A DNA stretch of 6,486 nt from Acetobacteraceae bacterium (GTDB lineage: Bacteria; Pseudomonadota; Alphaproteobacteria; Acetobacterales; Acetobacteraceae): NCBI GenBank assembly GCA_027306955.1, contig DAHUXX010000235.1, positions 1-6,486 on the forward strand, given 5' to 3'. Positions 5,498 through 6,486 of the stretch are shown here, piece after piece. Below the pieces are notes generated by a model that was given only the letters and a program-made list of their open reading frames with translations, had not been told where the DNA came from and made no database searches. The translations under genes were made by a program, and so were the position numbers. How positions within the stretch are numbered: position 1 is the stretch's first letter; each line of letters starts with the position of its first letter.

Positions 5498-6486
5498 CGG
5501 GGGCAGGTCCGGCGAGGCACCCTCGAGCGCGCGGTACACCACGAGGCTCTCGATCACGCGCTCCACGTAGTCACGCGTCTCGGCGAACGGAATGGATTCG
5601 ATCCAGTCGATCCAGTCGCCCTTGCCGTAGCGCGGGTCGCCGTTGGTCGCGAGCCAGTTGTCCACGTTGCCCGGCCCCGCGTTGTAGGCGGCGATGGCGA
5701 GCGGCAGCGCGCCGTTGTAGCGGGCGAGCAGGCCGGCGAGATAGGCGGTGCCGAGGCGGATGTTGAGCGCGGGATCGGCGGTCAGCGCCGCGGTCCGCAC
5801 AAAGATGCCGAGCCTTCTGCCGACATAGGACGCGGTGCTCGGCAGCAGCTGCATCAGGCCGAGCGCGTCGGACGGCGACCTGATTTCGGCATCGAAACTG
5901 CTTTCCTGGCGGATGATGGCGAGCGCCAGCGCCCGCTCGACCGGCGCGTCCGGAGGGATGGAGGCCGCCATCGGCCAGCCCGACTGCACCAGCGCCACGC
6001 CCTCGACGCCGGCGCGCCGCGAGATGGCGACGGCCGCCGGGGCAAGGCCGAGGCCGAGCGCGAGCCGCGCGGTGAGCACGCGGGCCTTGGCGTCCGGCAC
6101 CGTCTCGTCGAGGCGCAGCAGGAACGGCACCGCGCGGCGCGGCGCGCCCCAGGCGACGAGGATGGCGGCCGCGCGCGCCAGCTGCCGGTCGGCGAGGTGG
6201 TTGAGGCGGACGGCGCTCACCGGCGGGTCGCGCATGGCGCGGATGCGCTGGCCGAGGTCCTCGCCGAGCTGGGCGGCGGCGAGCTGGCCGTAGAACGTCT
6301 CCGGCCAAGCCGCGGCGCGGGCGAGGTCGAGGGCTCGCGCCTTGGGGTCGCTCTCGCATTGCGCCATCCAGTACCAGGCGCGGCCCTGCGTGATCGCGGC
6401 GCGTGAGATCGCGGCGAGATGCGCGAAGAACGGCTTCGCCGCCGCCGGGTCGTGACGCAGGCGCAACGCGATGAAGCCGGCGAGGA
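5489..6486 (-). CDS. slt: Soluble lytic murein transglycosylase (5' end outside window)
   Basis: A periplasmic lytic transglycosylase that cleaves the MurNAc-GlcNAc bond of peptidoglycan to form 1,6-anhydromuropeptides. The frame is open to the window edge, and the visible part begins LAGFIALRLRHDP. The TTG at 6466 is not a true start because the preceding codons fit the family. The first half of the fragment is an alanine-rich helical superhelix, as in Slt70. The catalytic SLT domain follows: RQESSFD with the catalytic Glu codon at 5905-5903, then SDALGLMQLLPSTA, then the closing AIAAYNAGPGNVDNW and a GDWIDWIESIPF-ETRDYVERV tail. The C-terminus is complete (LPPVR). About 331 residues are visible; full-length relatives have roughly 600 or more, with a signal peptide that would lie outside. 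It is probably the first or an early gene of the unit that includes the hydrolase, pgpA and pncC. Confidence 0.94.
   Translation of the reverse strand, partial: LAGFIALRLRHDPAAAKPFFAHLAAISRAAITQGRAWYWMAQCESDPKARALDLARAAAWPETFYGQLAAAQLGEDLGQRIRAMRDPPVSAVRLNHLADRQLARAAAILVAWGAPRRAVPFLLRLDETVPDAKARVLTARLALGLGLAPAAVAISRRAGVEGVALVQSGWPMAASIPPDAPVERALALAIIRQESSFDAEIRSPSDALGLMQLLPSTASYVGRRLGIFVRTAALTADPALNIRLGTAYLAGLLARYNGALPLAIAAYNAGPGNVDNWLATNGDPRYGKGDWIDWIESIPFAETRDYVERVIESLVVYRALEGASPDLPPVR

Noticed and set aside
5594..5614. Nine-base tandem repeat (ATCCAGTCG twice) in slt
   Set aside because: It encodes the W-I-D-W-I-E stretch near the conserved C-terminal SLT motif and is better explained by protein conservation than by a repeat element.
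4676..6406. A 576-codon open frame on the plus strand opposite slt, the hydrolase and pgpA
   Set aside because: It is an Arg/Ala/Gly/Asp-rich translation with no recognisable family. It lies antisense to three clear genes and is explained by the scarcity of stop codons in GC-rich coding DNA.
1..6486. CRISPR arrays, tRNA or rRNA genes, insertion sequences, riboswitches
   Set aside because: I scanned both strands by eye and saw no spaced repeats, tRNA-like T-loop sequence, transposase motif or long non-coding leader. The genes fill almost the whole window.

Overview
This window is an ordinary stretch of bacterial chromosome with very high GC content. By eye almost every third codon position is G or C, which is why long open frames also appear on the other strand. 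Nine protein genes lie head to tail, all on the minus strand, so transcription runs from the right end (6486) to the left end (1). The lepB-rnc-era-recO core is the arrangement typical of Alphaproteobacteria. The protein style (one-cysteine RecO, a LepB ending in a Trp/Tyr-rich tail, a standalone PncC after pgpA) fits a GC-rich Rhodospirillales or Acetobacteraceae member. That placement is inferred from memory of families, not from a search.

Layout in transcription order: a soluble lytic transglycosylase (5' end outside the window, 5489-6486); an alpha/beta hydrolase (4613-5452), preceded by a five-codon mini-ORF; pgpA, phosphatidylglycerophosphatase A (4104-4616); a standalone PncC/CinA-C amidohydrolase (3579-4079); a 97-base gap with a candidate promoter; lepB, signal peptidase I (2740-3483); rnc, RNase III (2027-2743); era, the ribosome assembly GTPase (1129-2010); a YciA-type acyl-CoA thioesterase (719-1132); and recO (from 715, last residues outside the window). 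Spacing is very tight. There are four-base stop/start overlaps at hydrolase/pgpA (GTGA), lepB/rnc (CTGA if the proposed start is right) and era/thioesterase (ATGA), and only 3 bases separate the thioesterase stop from the recO start. The window probably holds two transcription units: slt-hydrolase-pgpA-pncC and lepB-rnc-era-yciA-recO. Read-through between them is possible.

The genes are housekeeping: peptidoglycan turnover, phospholipid synthesis and protein export at the envelope; NMN salvage; rRNA processing and 30S maturation (rnc with era); thioester hydrolysis; and recombinational repair. I see no mobile element, CRISPR array, tRNA, rRNA or defence-like cassette, and no convincing undescribed system. 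The points worth a second look are small and local. They are a likely CTG start for rnc with a nine-base match to the 16S 3' end, a tandem duplication that gave the hydrolase two start codons and a mini-cistron, a 15-base repeat array at the end of pgpA, a hydrolase lacking the usual catalytic acid, and a thioesterase gene wedged between era and recO.
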